Below are positions 49,001 through 60,700 of a stretch of DNA of 64,000 nt, one piece after another. Where the stretch lies: positions 3,929,201 through 3,993,200 of the forward strand of contig OZ038422.1 in the NCBI GenBank assembly GCA_964036155.1, in the 5' to 3' direction. A program made the translations under genes and the position numbers. Source of the stretch: Diploscapter coronatus (lineage: Eukaryota > Nematoda > Chromadorea > Rhabditida > Rhabditidae). The notes beneath the pieces were generated by a model that saw only the letters and a program-made list of their open reading frames with translations, was not told where the DNA came from and did not search any database. Position 1 is the first letter of the stretch; the number at the start of each line of letters is the position of its first letter.

Positions 49001-51749
49001 CCATTTTATAACAATTTCACAGGAGTATCAATATTTTTAAAAAGCTATTTATTATTTGAAAATTTCTAAAACGTGCGTCTTTTATTTGAGGAGGTGGAGT
49101 TGGACTTTTCAATGCGCTCTACAACAATTTGCAACCGGCTTTGTGTGTCAAAGGATATTCGCCCACTTTCAACGGTAATTAATCCTTTCATTATTTCTTA
49201 TGCAAATTTCCAATTTTCAGGTCTGATGGGCGGCTTACTGATTATGAGTGGTTTGGTTGGAGCTGCTATTACAGGAATTATCGTCGATAAGTACGGTCAA
49301 TTCGAGTTGGTGGGTATTTTGTTTGAAGGAACATTTTTCGACAGTTATTTCATCTGAAACATAATAATTTTACGTTTATTAAAATGAAAACATCACTAGC
49401 AATAAATATCAAAAATTTCAAAACATCTTATTTTCTCATTTTCAGGTAATGAAAGTCTGTTTCTGTCTGGCTGGCATAGCTGCAGCAGGTCTGAGTGTAG
49501 CGATCAATTTCGAGCACGCGCAATGGGCCATCGTTACGGTTATAGCCGTCTTCGGTATGAATTTTGAAACATTTAGAAAAACTATAACAAATGAAACTAA
49601 GGCCCCCAAGTAGATATGCCAAACCTCGGTTTTGTGGTAGAATTTTTGCACAGAGCCATATTATCGAATGTATCGTCGATATGGACTAGATCTTTTATGA
49701 CATTTTGGGTTTGACGAGTACTTCCTTCTCAAATTTTTTATTTCAAACCACCACAAATGCATTTTTGCAAGAGGCGGAGCTTGGGGACTCTAAGTGAAGC
49801 ATCGAAATTCGTTATGCCTTTCAAGAAGTAGAATACTTGAAACTGCCCTATTCTATTATTCATTTTAGGAAATATTTGAAAAAAAACATTTTTATTTTCA
49901 GGAGCAGCCGCCTTCGCGATTTTTCCGATTGGTCTCGAAATGGGCGTCGAAGCGACGTATCCTGTTGCTGAAGCGACGTCAACCGGACTGATCATCATGA
50001 TTGGGTAATTTTTTTTAATGCTTTTTTTTTGCTCTGTGTTATTCTTTTCTAGACATTTCAAATAATAAAACCTGCAGACCTAGGCAGAGCTTAAGCCAAA
50101 ATTTTCATGCGCGCCCTCCTTTACGCATCACTTTTCTATAGAAAAATCTCGTTTTGCATACTTCCTCCCTTAAAGGCTTTCATTCTAACTGAGAGTATCC
50201 AGGTCTGAAAACCTGGAATAACACATTCTTTTACGCAGAAAGAACAAGCAAAATTCAACTTTGGTTTCTAATTTTCTGACAACGAGAAACATAAATCGGA
50301 CTTATCACTTTTATTTAAAAAAAAAAAAAAAAAAAAAACGCGATTTTGTGAGATTATGAACTTTGATTGTTTCCAGTCAAGTCCAAGGCGTGATTTACGT
50401 GGTGCTGACAAATCTGGTGACGGGCAAACCGACTCCCCACGATCTGGCCACTCAGACCTGCGTTAACACCAACGGAAACATCAAAACCGTCCTCACTTGG
50501 GAATGTAGGTTTCAAAATTCTGCTTATTATTTTTCGAAACATAATCAGATGTTGCTTGATTTATTAGTTCGTCAGGTTCTCAAAAATAATATTTTTACTT
50601 TGATATTATGCTCATAATAACAAACGATAGTTTGTTAGAATATTTCATGCGATTTCCCCAGTCAAGTTTTTTACCACTCAACTTCATGCAAGAAAAATAG
50701 AATCGAAAATGCTATCCTGCTTCCGGAATCAATCGATCATTGCTCATGAAAAGGTTGAAATTTTCAAATTTAACCTGATTAGATCGAATTAATTCGCTTC
50801 AAAATGCTGGTTTCGCAAATTTACTATTGATAAAAAAAAAATGAATGAAACGCACTCCAGAAAAGTGCTTCACGAGCAGTTTTCATAATCTTTCACTATT
50901 TATTCTACGTCTTTCTAGACATCATATTGCAGAAAGACATTACCTAATCTTTTACATTTTGTACCATTTTCGGAAAACTTTAGAAGAGAAACTCCAGACA
51001 AGGAAGTTTGTAAATTGACTTTTATATTTCCAACTTATCATCAGCGATTAATTTTAAAACAAAACACTATCTGTTTCAAAATGTTTGGCGCCATTCAAAA
51101 GATGATTTTAAAAATGAAAACAACTCGACACAAGGAAGTAAATGGTCCGTATTTTCTGTGATGTGAATGCAACGTTCCCCTGATCCGATTAGCGCTTGTA
51201 AAGTGATAATATTCGAAACGAGTACAGGCACATTGATAAGACCAAGTGAACTGATGAACTGGGAACGAAAATCGATCATAAAGCAGAAAAATGAAGGGAG
51301 CAATTCAAGTGAGAATGAAGAAGCTACTGTGTAGAGAATCAGGGACATTGTAAATTTTGTGATTTATTTCACAGAATCGACACAAATGGCAAATATTCTT
51401 CCTTTTTTGAGTATCATCTGGTGCTATGAGTGGGGGATTTCATTTTATTATTCAAAATGACATTTAGTTCCTAAATCAGATAATTTTGTGAAAATTCAAC
51501 CATACGATTTCTAATAAGATTATAAAAATCCGCCCTTATTCCTGTCTTTTTCTACTATTCCATTAATTTTCAGATTCGTTTATCGTGTGGCTATGCATAA
51601 TCTTTCTGTTGATTCTGCTGTTTGTGACGTGCTTCTGGCCGAAATACAAGCGACGCGAATATGAGATGGCGAATCGGAATTCGGAAAAGACTCTGCAGCC
51701 TCCCGAAATAGAGAACAATGACATCAGGGAACAGAAAACACGAGTCTAA
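46003..51749 (+). CDS. SLC49A3 (MFSD7)-type major facilitator transporter
   Basis: Thirteen exons: 46003-46083, 46229-46384, 46599-46701, 46811-46877, 47243-47372, 47688-47813, 48762-48816, 49091-49174, 49221-49309, 49446-49554, 49902-50004, 50377-50504 and 51574-51749. They sum to 1407 nt and 468 residues. The product has about twelve hydrophobic segments with cytosolic ends. Diagnostic blocks match vertebrate SLC49A3: YPKRWLYLLTACLVQFSN at the start, FLPTKLAALWF then ERALANTLASMSNPIGIAF before the centre, LVLAVCLGGGVGLFNA and LCVKGYSPTFNGLMGG after it, and EATSTGLIIMIGQVQGV. SLC49 includes the heme/choline transporters (FLVCR group), and SLC49A3 substrates are not well established. A 656-bp inverted-repeat element occupies intron 6. 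The exon 7 acceptor is TTTAAG. AATAAA at 52483-52488 may end the transcript. Confidence 0.92.
47956..48611. mobile_element. Non-autonomous element with 190-bp terminal inverted repeats
   Basis: The left arm, 47956 to about 48146, and the right arm, about 48421 to 48611, are near-perfect reverse complements. The tips read TAGTCGATTG and CAATCGACTA. The dinucleotide TA flanks both ends (47954-47955 and 48612-48613), a Tc1/mariner-like target-site duplication. The arms include a GC-rich block with an AGTGCCCTTCGC motif. The interior is AT-rich and codes for nothing, so it lacks a transposase. It lies in an intron of the SLC49A3-type gene. Confidence 0.88.
50317..50338 (+). repeat. Homopolymer run of 22 A
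   Basis: A poly-A run about 40 bp before exon 12 of the SLC49A3-type gene. It is likely length-variable. Confidence 0.9.
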
Positions 51750-53024
51750 TTTTTGAAATTACAAATAGCAGGGGTGTTCGAAATTATGGTCTGAATATTC
51801 TATATTTTAGCTTTCGAAAATCCCTGAAAATGCGACTAGAAATCTTCACAAACGAATGCTTCAGGGAAGATATAGAGATTCGTGCATTGAGCAAGATTTA
51901 TTATTTATGTTTATTTACTAGGAAGTGCGAAACTTCAGTTCAACACTCTAAAATTGAAGTTTGAGCATCACAGATTATTTCTATTTCATTTTTAATTTGC
52001 AAGATGAGATATGCCCATGTTGAGAATGTCGCGGTTACTTACTAGTTTGATCTCTTTACAATAGAATTGTAGTTAGATTTTTAGAATCAGACCTAGAAGT
52101 TCGTGGTTCGAAGTACCAGGAATATTACGTTTCCATCTACCAAGTCATGATTTCAAATATTTCTCTAGTTTATTCGGTTTGCTTGTAATTTTAGTATTGT
52201 TGATATTCACCGTGCCATTAGTTTCCTTAACTTCTAATCCTTCTAAATCAGGTAGCTTATGATTATTGACTATTGATGGTTGTTATGCATTTCTCGGGGC
52301 TATTTGAAATTATTTTGAAAATGACAAGTTTTATCGTCAATATAGCCCCAATTTTGACAAGTACTATTACAGGAATCGATGAGAGAGCTTTCAGTCGATA
52401 TATTTCACAGAGTATCGAAGATACTACATACCATAGCGAATTTAACGGGTCTATTCCATTTCATTCCGTAACAAAAGTAGCGAATAAAGTTTCGATCAAT
52501 TAGAGAAATAAAATGCCATGTAAATTTGAATAATGAATGACAAACATGATGAACAACTAAATAAATAGGGTAGCTCCCAGTTGCACAGATAACTTGTTGC
52601 AATACATCTGCACAATTCTGACAATTTATTCTTTATTTCATCATAAAAATTTTTAAAGAAATTTTGACAATACGCATTTACAGAAAAGAAATAACCGCTT
52701 TGATGATGGCAAAAATCCATGCTATTTTCCAAAAAACATGATAAAATCATTATCTAAATATCTGGGTCGAGATTATGGTGATAGTTTTCGAAAGATATCT
52801 GTAAGATAGTCAAGTTTATGGCTAACGATGTCTACAAGTACTCGGGGAAGAAAATAAGAGCAGAATGAAAAGTGAGCTGGAAATGCAACAGTGAATGGGA
52901 AACATCGTTCGGAGGATCAAAATGGTTGATTGAAAATCAAGAGTGAAACGAAACCCTTGTTTAGGGGTTTGAAAGTGTCGAAGATTGAAAATCCCGTTTC
53001 ACCCCAAATACGGCAAGAAGAACG
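51750..53024. other. Intergenic region, convergent 3' ends
   Basis: The 3' flanks of the SLC49A3-type and 14-3-3-like genes. AATAAA at 52483-52488 is on the + strand. I see no coding exon or RNA. Confidence 0.5.
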
Positions 53025-54579
53025 TTAACTGGAATCATCGATGAGTTCCTTGTCGTGTCGCGCATCAGCTATCGCTTTCTTGATTGTCTGGAGAGAAAAA
53101 CTTGGTTTATGTTCAGAATGTCAAAATTATCTTCCATGACATGTAATTTAGAAAAATGCTGCAAAACATTTGATCTATTGAAATTCAATGAAGATTTTCT
53201 TTGATAAAATAACCACATCATTCTACGCCGTCATTATCAAAAGTTTCACGTACTTTCAGGAAAAGAGCGATCAAATTTCCCGGAGTTAAATTTTGAGAGA
53301 GAGTCATACCTCGATCATCTTGTTCGCGTCTTTCCAGTCCTCGTCCTCTAATTGACCTTTCCCCAAGAATTTCGCTTCTTGAGCCATCGATTCGCACATC
53401 TGAAAATTTTGAAATAAACATATTCTGAGAACCCAATCTTACCTTGAACGAATCTTCATCAGCGATGTCCAAATAACTCTTACACAATTTGGCAAAATTG
53501 AGGTAAATCGCCAGACCGCCTGGCATATTCTTGTCTCGCCAGACTTTCTTCGCTGCTAACGTCAACTCGTAGAACAATTCCTGAAGTCTATTTTTAAACA
53601 TGCTTCAAATTTTTAACGCTGAATTTAGCTTGAAATTGAGGATCGTTTATTTCTTCACTTCTCAAATTTGATCAGAAAAGTCATGATTTAAAACGGTCCA
53701 AAAATAGGAATCGTTATTGGAGCTTTCAACTTAAGCCAACCTTTGAAAGTAAACCTGGTCGATCAGCGACGTAAATTTTCAAAGAATAAGAGAAGCTCTC
53801 GAACGAACCTTGCATTTATTCCAGACTTGTTCTCGTTCCTCATCTCTGGCCGCTCGACTCATTTTACTGAATACTTCATATACCGATTCACAGTACAGTT
53901 CAAGGAATAGGCTATCTTTCCTGAAATATATTTATTTTTCGTTAAAACTCATCAAGAACAGAATTATTCGCCACATAGTCTCTTGAGAATCTCATCTAAT
54001 TGCTGTAGGAAAAATCCACTACCACTGCCTTCTTAGCCATGTGGTGGAATCTTGCAGTGAAGAAGAGCGCGGCGAATAACCCTAATCGTCGTTTTTTTCA
54101 ATTCTCACATCAATTTGACTCCGTCCAGAAGTTCTATGCATTGATTGCAGGCGTCTTTTTTATCGTCAAACCCGGCACTGAAATTTTACACTCCGTAAAA
54201 ATGTGAGGTTTCAAACCTCGATTTTGCGATTTTGAAAGAAAAGTAAACTGATTATTGAAATTTTTCAAAATTATCAAGGATATGCTCTGCAAGTGAAAGT
54301 TTATTTCTCGAGTGTCGATTTTCAAAGAAGTTTATTGATTTTTCAGGAAAATGACACTTTTCCTACCTCGTAACTTTTTCCGTGATGCAAATATTCAGTG
54401 TTTGCATTTCATCGACTGTGTACTCGGGGGCTTCAACATTCGTGTACCTGAACTTATAGGTTTGAATAAATTTATCCATAAATAATTTACTCTGCGATAG
54501 CCTCCAAAGCTTCATCGGCTTTCTCAGCTTCAGATAAACTCCTCGCTTTGTCGAACGCCGCTTTCCTTTGGTCACCCAT
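53025..54579 (-). CDS. Divergent 14-3-3-like protein
   Basis: Seven minus-strand exons: 54491-54579, 54367-54447, 54109-54177, 53809-53920, 53443-53580, 53310-53399 and 53025-53087. They give 642 nt and 213 residues, shorter than the usual 245. The N-terminus (KARSLSEAEKADEALEAIAE) follows the 14-3-3 pattern KARLAEQAERYDDM. LFLELYCESVYEVFSKM corresponds to the FYLKMKGDYYRYLAEV helix, MPGGLAIYLNFAKLC to the LGLALNYSVFYYEI helix, and EDEDWKDANKMIETIKKAI to NEDSYKDSTLIMQLLRDNL. By my alignment the residues equivalent to Lys49, Arg56, Arg127 and Tyr128, which hold phosphoserine in the family, are not conserved, while the Asn of helix 7 is. It may therefore be a non-phosphopeptide-binding relative. 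The family call is by eye. An acceptor-like GTTTTAG lies about ten bases before the ATG. Confidence 0.75.
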
Positions 54580-57500
54580 TTTGTCAAATCTAAAACCTTT
54601 AATTATGTTTCAAAATTTTATTTATTACAACCAACGATTTTTGAGATGTTAGATTGAAACACGATGCACCAAAAAGCCAAATCGAAAAAATAAGACTGAA
54701 ATTATTATCGATGCAAGTTCGAATGATGAGATTTCATAAGAGTTTACCTAAAACTATCGTTTGAAAAATCAAGATGTATTCAATGACGTATTGTGGGCAA
54801 CACAAGTCAATGGATCATACTCGGTTCTAAAGCACAAATGGTTTTTCTCCACAGAATAAATTTTCGCAAGAATTAATTTCACCAGATTCTTAACTCAATC
54901 ACTATGATCATTGACAATGAAGCCAGGTAAAAGAATAGTAATCAAAAGATTACGAGAAAACCACTAACTGTAGCACTAGTCAATTTACCGAGAAACTACG
55001 GCAAGTGACTATACTAGGCATGTAGGGGTGCTCAAGGAGTACCTATCCATGTTTTCAAAAAGTGCTACTGAAGCCCCCATAGGGAGATACACATTTGGTC
55101 GCATCTTATAATCGGGTTTTGAGGATTCCCCCACATGACATTCGTGGTGTAGTGGATAGCGCTCTGGATCACAAGCCCTTTTGGCTTGGGTCAGGTTCGA
55201 CTCTTTTCCTGTGCAATTTTTTTTGCATTTTTTGGCAGTGTCACGGTTTTTTCGATTTCAGTCGAAATTGTCATTTGTCTCTACAAATTACCAAATCTGA
55301 TCATATTCGAATATTTTTCAAACAATTTATAACAGCAATTTTCACCAAAAAAACGTATGAACAAACAACCAATAACACTGAATTGATTAATAACCGAGTA
55401 CGAAAAGATCATGGTAATTCTGGTCGAAATAAAAAAAAACCGTAGAACTGCCAAAAAAAAATGCAAAAAAAATTTGCACCGGAAAAGAGTCGAACCTGAC
55501 CCAAGCCAAAAGGGCTTGTGATCCAGAGCGCTATCCACTACACCACGAATGTCATGTGGGGGAATCCTCAAAACCCGATTATAAGATGCGACCAAATGTG
55601 TATCTCCCTATGGGGGCTTCAGTAGCACTTTTTGAAAACATGGATAGGTACTCCTTGAGCACCCCTACATGCCTAGTATAGTCACTTGCCGTAGTTTCTC
55701 GGTAAATTGACTAGTGCCACAGTAAGATGTCATGATTATCTAAAATTAGGATAAAATCTAATCGATATCAGTGGATAATCAATGCCCATGAAGTGATAAT
55801 TGAAAAACGCCTGAGGGCGTGTGGAAATCGACTGTGGTGATGAGACAAGCGAGATCAAGAGAAATGTAGAGAAATAAAGAGATAAAGACGACAAAGGGGT
55901 ATTGGATATCTGCTCGCTCAAACCTCGATCCGAACTGGACTCCCTCAAAGACTCCCCAGCTCTCCCCGAGTTATTTTCCCTGTCTCAATCAATGCTGCAA
56001 TTGTCTTCTCTAACTGCCTGATCTCTGCATTGTGGGGGCGCTTATCCTGCATCTCATCCTCTCACTTTCAAACCCTATTTTATCTTTTTCGGGCTCTTTT
56101 CGAGGATCTCTCATTCTTAAACTCGCCAACAGCAGCTGATCATGAAAAGATTTTTATAGAAATCGACTATCGAGCAAGGAAAAAACGATCGTTTCATAAT
56201 CACAGACAAACGAGTAACACGAGTCAGAAAAGTGAAATCATGAAAATTTGTTGAATTGAACAATTTGTCTTGCTTATTCAATTTACTAATAACTATGATA
56301 CAGATAAACCAGAGCTGTTGAATTCGAAGGAGAAAAATTAGGATGGCACGTCGATAGATCCAGATATATGAAAATTTTGTCGGAAAAAAATCAAGAATAT
56401 TCTGTGAAATCCGTAAAATTTCGCCAATGAACATCCATTAAGCTTGAAAAATAGAATAGTTCGCATAAAAGTTGACCATAAAACTAAAACCGGTAAGTGC
56501 AAATGGATAAATTCAGATTTGATTCGACATGAGGGCATAATCGGATATGAACAGTCAACTCAGCCCATCGATTGACCGAGTCGCAATTTTCATGCCTCAA
56601 TCCCTTCTTCCTGTTGACCGTCTTCCAAGTGGATCTTCTCTGTTTATCATTGCAAAGTTGATTGTCCGCAAGCAATCTTTGATGCCTGGAAATGAATATG
56701 TTTGATCTCAAATTATGTTTTGTTAAATTTTTCTATTAGTTAATCTGCAATGCCGGCACTTTTTCAGACTATATTTATATAACCCGTAGTAAGTGAGTGT
56801 TATTCATTCGTTTATCAACAAATTATGCGCAGTTCGCTAATACCGAAGAATCGGAAATGGGCGTTCCAATATTTCTTTCAATAGTTTGTTGATTCGAAAT
56901 GTCAACATCATAAATGGTCATTGAGTAGAGGCGAAACAGTGAAATGTGCTAGCCTAAAAATCGAAAATTCTGTGACAACTCTTGCTTTTATCTTTCCAGT
57001 GATTGATAGGTCGATTTATTTTTTAAAATATTCAGTGCATTTTGATGATCTTAAGTATCTTTTATTCACGATTCAATATTTCCATTTTTTTCTCAAAATA
57101 ATATTGCTACACGGTGTGCAATAGGAAACAACATTGAAATCCATCTTATCTGATTTATCGGGAGATTTTGCGAAACATCAAAAAATTTCATTACTGCGTT
57201 TTTGGTTTTGCGGTAGCGTCTTTTATAACAATAATTGAGAAAAACGCCAAAAACAAAATCATGTTTTTACCAAATTCAGTGCTTATTGTTCTGAAGCTTA
57301 TCTTCAAAATTTTAGTCAATTTTTCGAAACTTTTCGAACACTGAATATTTTACTATGTCCATTCATCAGCGCCAGCAACTTGTCATGTTCGCGTTGTTTT
57401 CTGCGACTCGGCAGTGCGAAATCCCTGCCTGCCATCCATTCATTAACCCCGCCCACTTTGCCTGAAGGAAGGAGGGAAAGAAGCTTTTCTTTCTTATTTC

Positions 57501-57779
57501 TGAAATTTCACTCTTCCCCTCTCTATTTTCTCGCTATTTCCTCATTTTATCCCTTTCTTTTTCTTCCTTCCTCACTTTTTTCCCATTTCTTGCCCGCTTT
57601 TACTCCGATTTTCTCAGCTTTCGCTTATCTTTTCCCGCTCTCGTTTCGACTAATTCTTTTGTTGTTTTTGTTGTTCGTCTCGAACAAAAGTTTTCGAAGT
57701 TTATTGACTCGAGTGAAATTTAGCGAAAATTCGAGGATTTTTGGTGATATTTTAAAATTTCTATAATTTCTCATTGAAC
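54580..57779. other. Intergenic region between divergent genes
   Basis: 3.2 kb between the 14-3-3-like and tetraspanin start codons. It contains the inverted-repeat element at 54968-55722 and a pyrimidine-rich tract at about 57450-57660. No protein gene is supported. Confidence 0.5.
54968..55722. mobile_element. Foldback element with about 280-bp inverted repeats and tRNA-like boxes
   Basis: The left arm (54968 to about 55250) and right arm (about 55430 to 55722) are near-identical reverse complements, tipped by CTGTAGCACTAGTCAATTTA and its counterpart. TAA flanks both ends (54965-54967 and 55723-55725), as in PIF/Harbinger-type insertions. Each arm contains a match to the RNA polymerase III A box (TGGTGTAGTGG, left arm 55145-55155) and B box (GGTTCGACTC, 55194-55203) with tRNA-like spacing. 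The arm does not fold into a full tRNA cloverleaf. The centre codes for nothing. Confidence 0.85.
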
Positions 57780-60700
57780 ATGGGAAGCTGCATCAATTTA
57801 CTACGGACGATCGTTTTTGTATTCAATATTCTATTTTGGGTGAGGTTTTACTAATCTTAAACCTGAAAAAAGAAAATTTCTATTCTTCATCGTAATATAA
57901 CTGCTAAAATATATTTTTGACTCGATTTGGCTTTTGTAAATTTTCTAGGAAAAAGTAACATCTCCCTGCAACAAGTGCGAAGACCCTAGTTTTTCATTGA
58001 GAACATCGTTTCTGCCAGATGTCGCAAATCAACGACTTCCCATTCAAAACCCAAATGAAAAACAAAAAACATCGATTGGTGCGATTTTCTCTGAATTGGA
58101 CTTTCTCAAACATACCATTGTTTTTGAGAAAAGGATATCTGTATCTGGCAGTAAAGATGGTCTCAAAGAAAGCCTAAGCATAAGCAAAAGAGTGGTGAAC
58201 AGAAGTGATTTGCATAAAATAAACAGCTGAGCAATTGCATTGCAGTTGTCCGGCATTGTCATCCTCGGTCTGGGCCTGTGGCTGCTCTTTGACCCCTCCT
58301 CCTCAGATTTCTTCCATCTGCATTCTGCACACCCAGGTTTGGAAGTCGAAAAAAATAATGGCAAAATTATAAAAGAAAAAAATCTTCAATTCCCAACATA
58401 ATCTGCTATATTTGGTTAAACGATGCTTGTTCATTTTTTCCGTACGAAAAGTATTGCATAAATTACTATCGAACTCGATACCTTCAAGTTGGCAAGTTTT
58501 TGAACCATTTCTAAGTTGTAAAATGTGTAGTTTTCTTCAGCTAACAAAAGGAACGGAACTTGTAAAATATCGAATTTCAGGGTCATTCCGGCTAATCGCA
58601 GTTTTTCTAGTCATAGCAGGAGCGATCGTGACAGTCATCAGCTGCTGCGGATGTTGCGGGGCCTGGAAACTCAATCAAGGAGCGCTGTGCTGCGTAAGTT
58701 GTTTTCAATAAATTATCAATAAGTGCATTGATAGTTTTTTTTGAAGAAATGTTTCTTTCTATATGCATGGAGAAAGAATAGAAAGACAGAATTGGTTGAG
58801 ATGTTAGTAAATTTTGACGATCACCTGCAATGCGGTTTGAAATCTTTTTATACTGCTAATAACGCTGTGCTCAAATTCAAGAAATTTTCGGAGCCTCCTA
58901 AAACATTACATAAAATTCAAATTCTTATTATGAAGTTCTAGAAGGAAGGCTTCTAAAAATTTACTTGATCCGGGCATTGGAGAAATAAAGCTTAGAAAAC
59001 TATTCAATACAATTTTTTTCGGCAAGAACTACCTTCTATCCGATCTCATGCTCTAAAGTATCCATGCTTCCATATCGCACTTTATAATTTTCACTCTTTG
59101 TCCCCTAGCGTTAATATCTACGCACATCTTAGCGTGCTGCATCTTTTATCTTTTACGACATTTTGCACTGCATTTCCCATCGACCACTCATTAAATATTC
59201 ATGGTTTTGCATCCTTTCTGTCCTCCTTCTTTTCCGTCTTTCTTCGACTTTTCCTCTTTCATTTGATCTCTGAATGATTAAAAATGTACAACGATTACAA
59301 ACTGCTTCAAGTGGGAGACATTTACGATGATAGCCAAGCGAAAATATCTTTAAAAAAGAAATAGATTTTTTAGATAATCTGTAAAAACTGTTTGAACTTT
59401 TAATCGCTAAAAATAGCCCATAATATCATAGTCGACTTTCGGGGACATGTATTCCGATTTGTTCCTGTTTTTCAAACAATCTCTTTCGAAGTTACAATTC
59501 TGCAAGGCACTTTCAATCGTCCGATAAATCGGTCCCCATTTCGTCTATTTTTCTGCTTAAAGACTCTGGGAAATTTTTATCTGCAAGAGAGTTTAATCAT
59601 AAAAAATAAAGAATAGCAAAAAATAAACATATCAGCTAAGAATAATCTTATTTCGATTTCTCAAGTCCAAAGCGCTTTTTGCTTCCGGCGTACACAGTTT
59701 TGACTGATCTTTGTGGATCATTTTTTCCGCTGGCCAGTCCTGCAATCATCCTATCAATCGGTCTGCATCCTCATCCTCCCTGGCAATTCTGCATCGCAAC
59801 AACACCTCACTCATTCACTTGTCTTGGGAGTCGCTGAAATTCAGCTCGAAGAAAATAGAGGCTAGCTGCAGCAAGACGACGACGGTGTGCTGAATGTGTG
59901 TCTGTGTGTGTGTAATAAACGCGAGAAAACGATCGGGCAGAAGCAGAGCTGACATAACAATATAGAGAGGAAGAAGGACGAGGGATACTATTGCTGCAGG
60001 AGGAGATCATGCTAAATGCCTAGAATTAGATTAGGATGAACGTAATAAACATGAATACCTTCCTTCAAAAGTACATTTGCTGAGCATATTCACAGGAGAG
60101 TTTTGCAAAATTGCGGATTATTATCATCTTGAAGCTCTTGCCAATGATTGCGAGATCACGGATGAATCATATTGACTAGGGAAAAATTGAACCTATTGTT
60201 GTTTATAATTTAATTGCAGTTCTTCATCTGTCTGATCATCGTGTTCTGCCTCGAGTTGGCAGCCGCCTTCATGGCCTACAGCCGATCCGACGAGTTGAGG
60301 TAATCAATCATAATTTATCGACGAGTAAAACCTGGAGGTTTCGCGCCACTATTGAGAAGGGATGAGAATTGAGCAGCAATTTGAGGCTATTTCAAACCTT
60401 ACTTGAAAAAGGTGCAAAAAAATGTTCGGAACGTTTAAAAGAAAATTGCTCTTTATGAAAAATTGATGCAAATAGTTTGCATAGAAAAATTTTCCAAAAG
60501 CTTACAACACCTGGGATTCCCAAGCCGTCTCCGATCCAAGTACTAACCAGGCCCGACGTTGCTTAACTTGCCAGATCGGACGGGATGGCGTGTGCTCAAC
60601 GTGGTATGGTCGTAAGCGATCGCCCTACGCCGAAGAAAGAATAAGAAAAGATCGGAAGATAATGCGTAAAGGGGAAAATTTGGCGCGAAATGATTGACAT

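Noticed and set aside
53985..54015. Candidate minus-strand exon reading QLDEILKRLCGE in the 14-3-3-like gene
   Set aside because: No phase-compatible acceptor and donor joins it to the flanking exons, while skipping it gives a clean in-frame join.
55137..55215. Possible tRNA gene in the left arm (and its mirror in the right arm)
   Set aside because: The A and B boxes are present but the acceptor and anticodon stems do not pair, so I describe it as a tRNA-like fragment and not a tRNA.
55095..55595. Two near-identical proteins read on opposite strands
   Set aside because: They are translations of the two arms of the inverted-repeat element at 54968-55722, not genes.
57380..57766. 128-residue frame upstream of the tetraspanin
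   Set aside because: Pyrimidine-rich low-complexity DNA just before the start codon, better explained as promoter or outron.
57997..58230. 77-residue frame between tetraspanin exons 1 and 2
   Set aside because: The first and second exons join directly in phase and give a normal first membrane segment. This stretch is intron.
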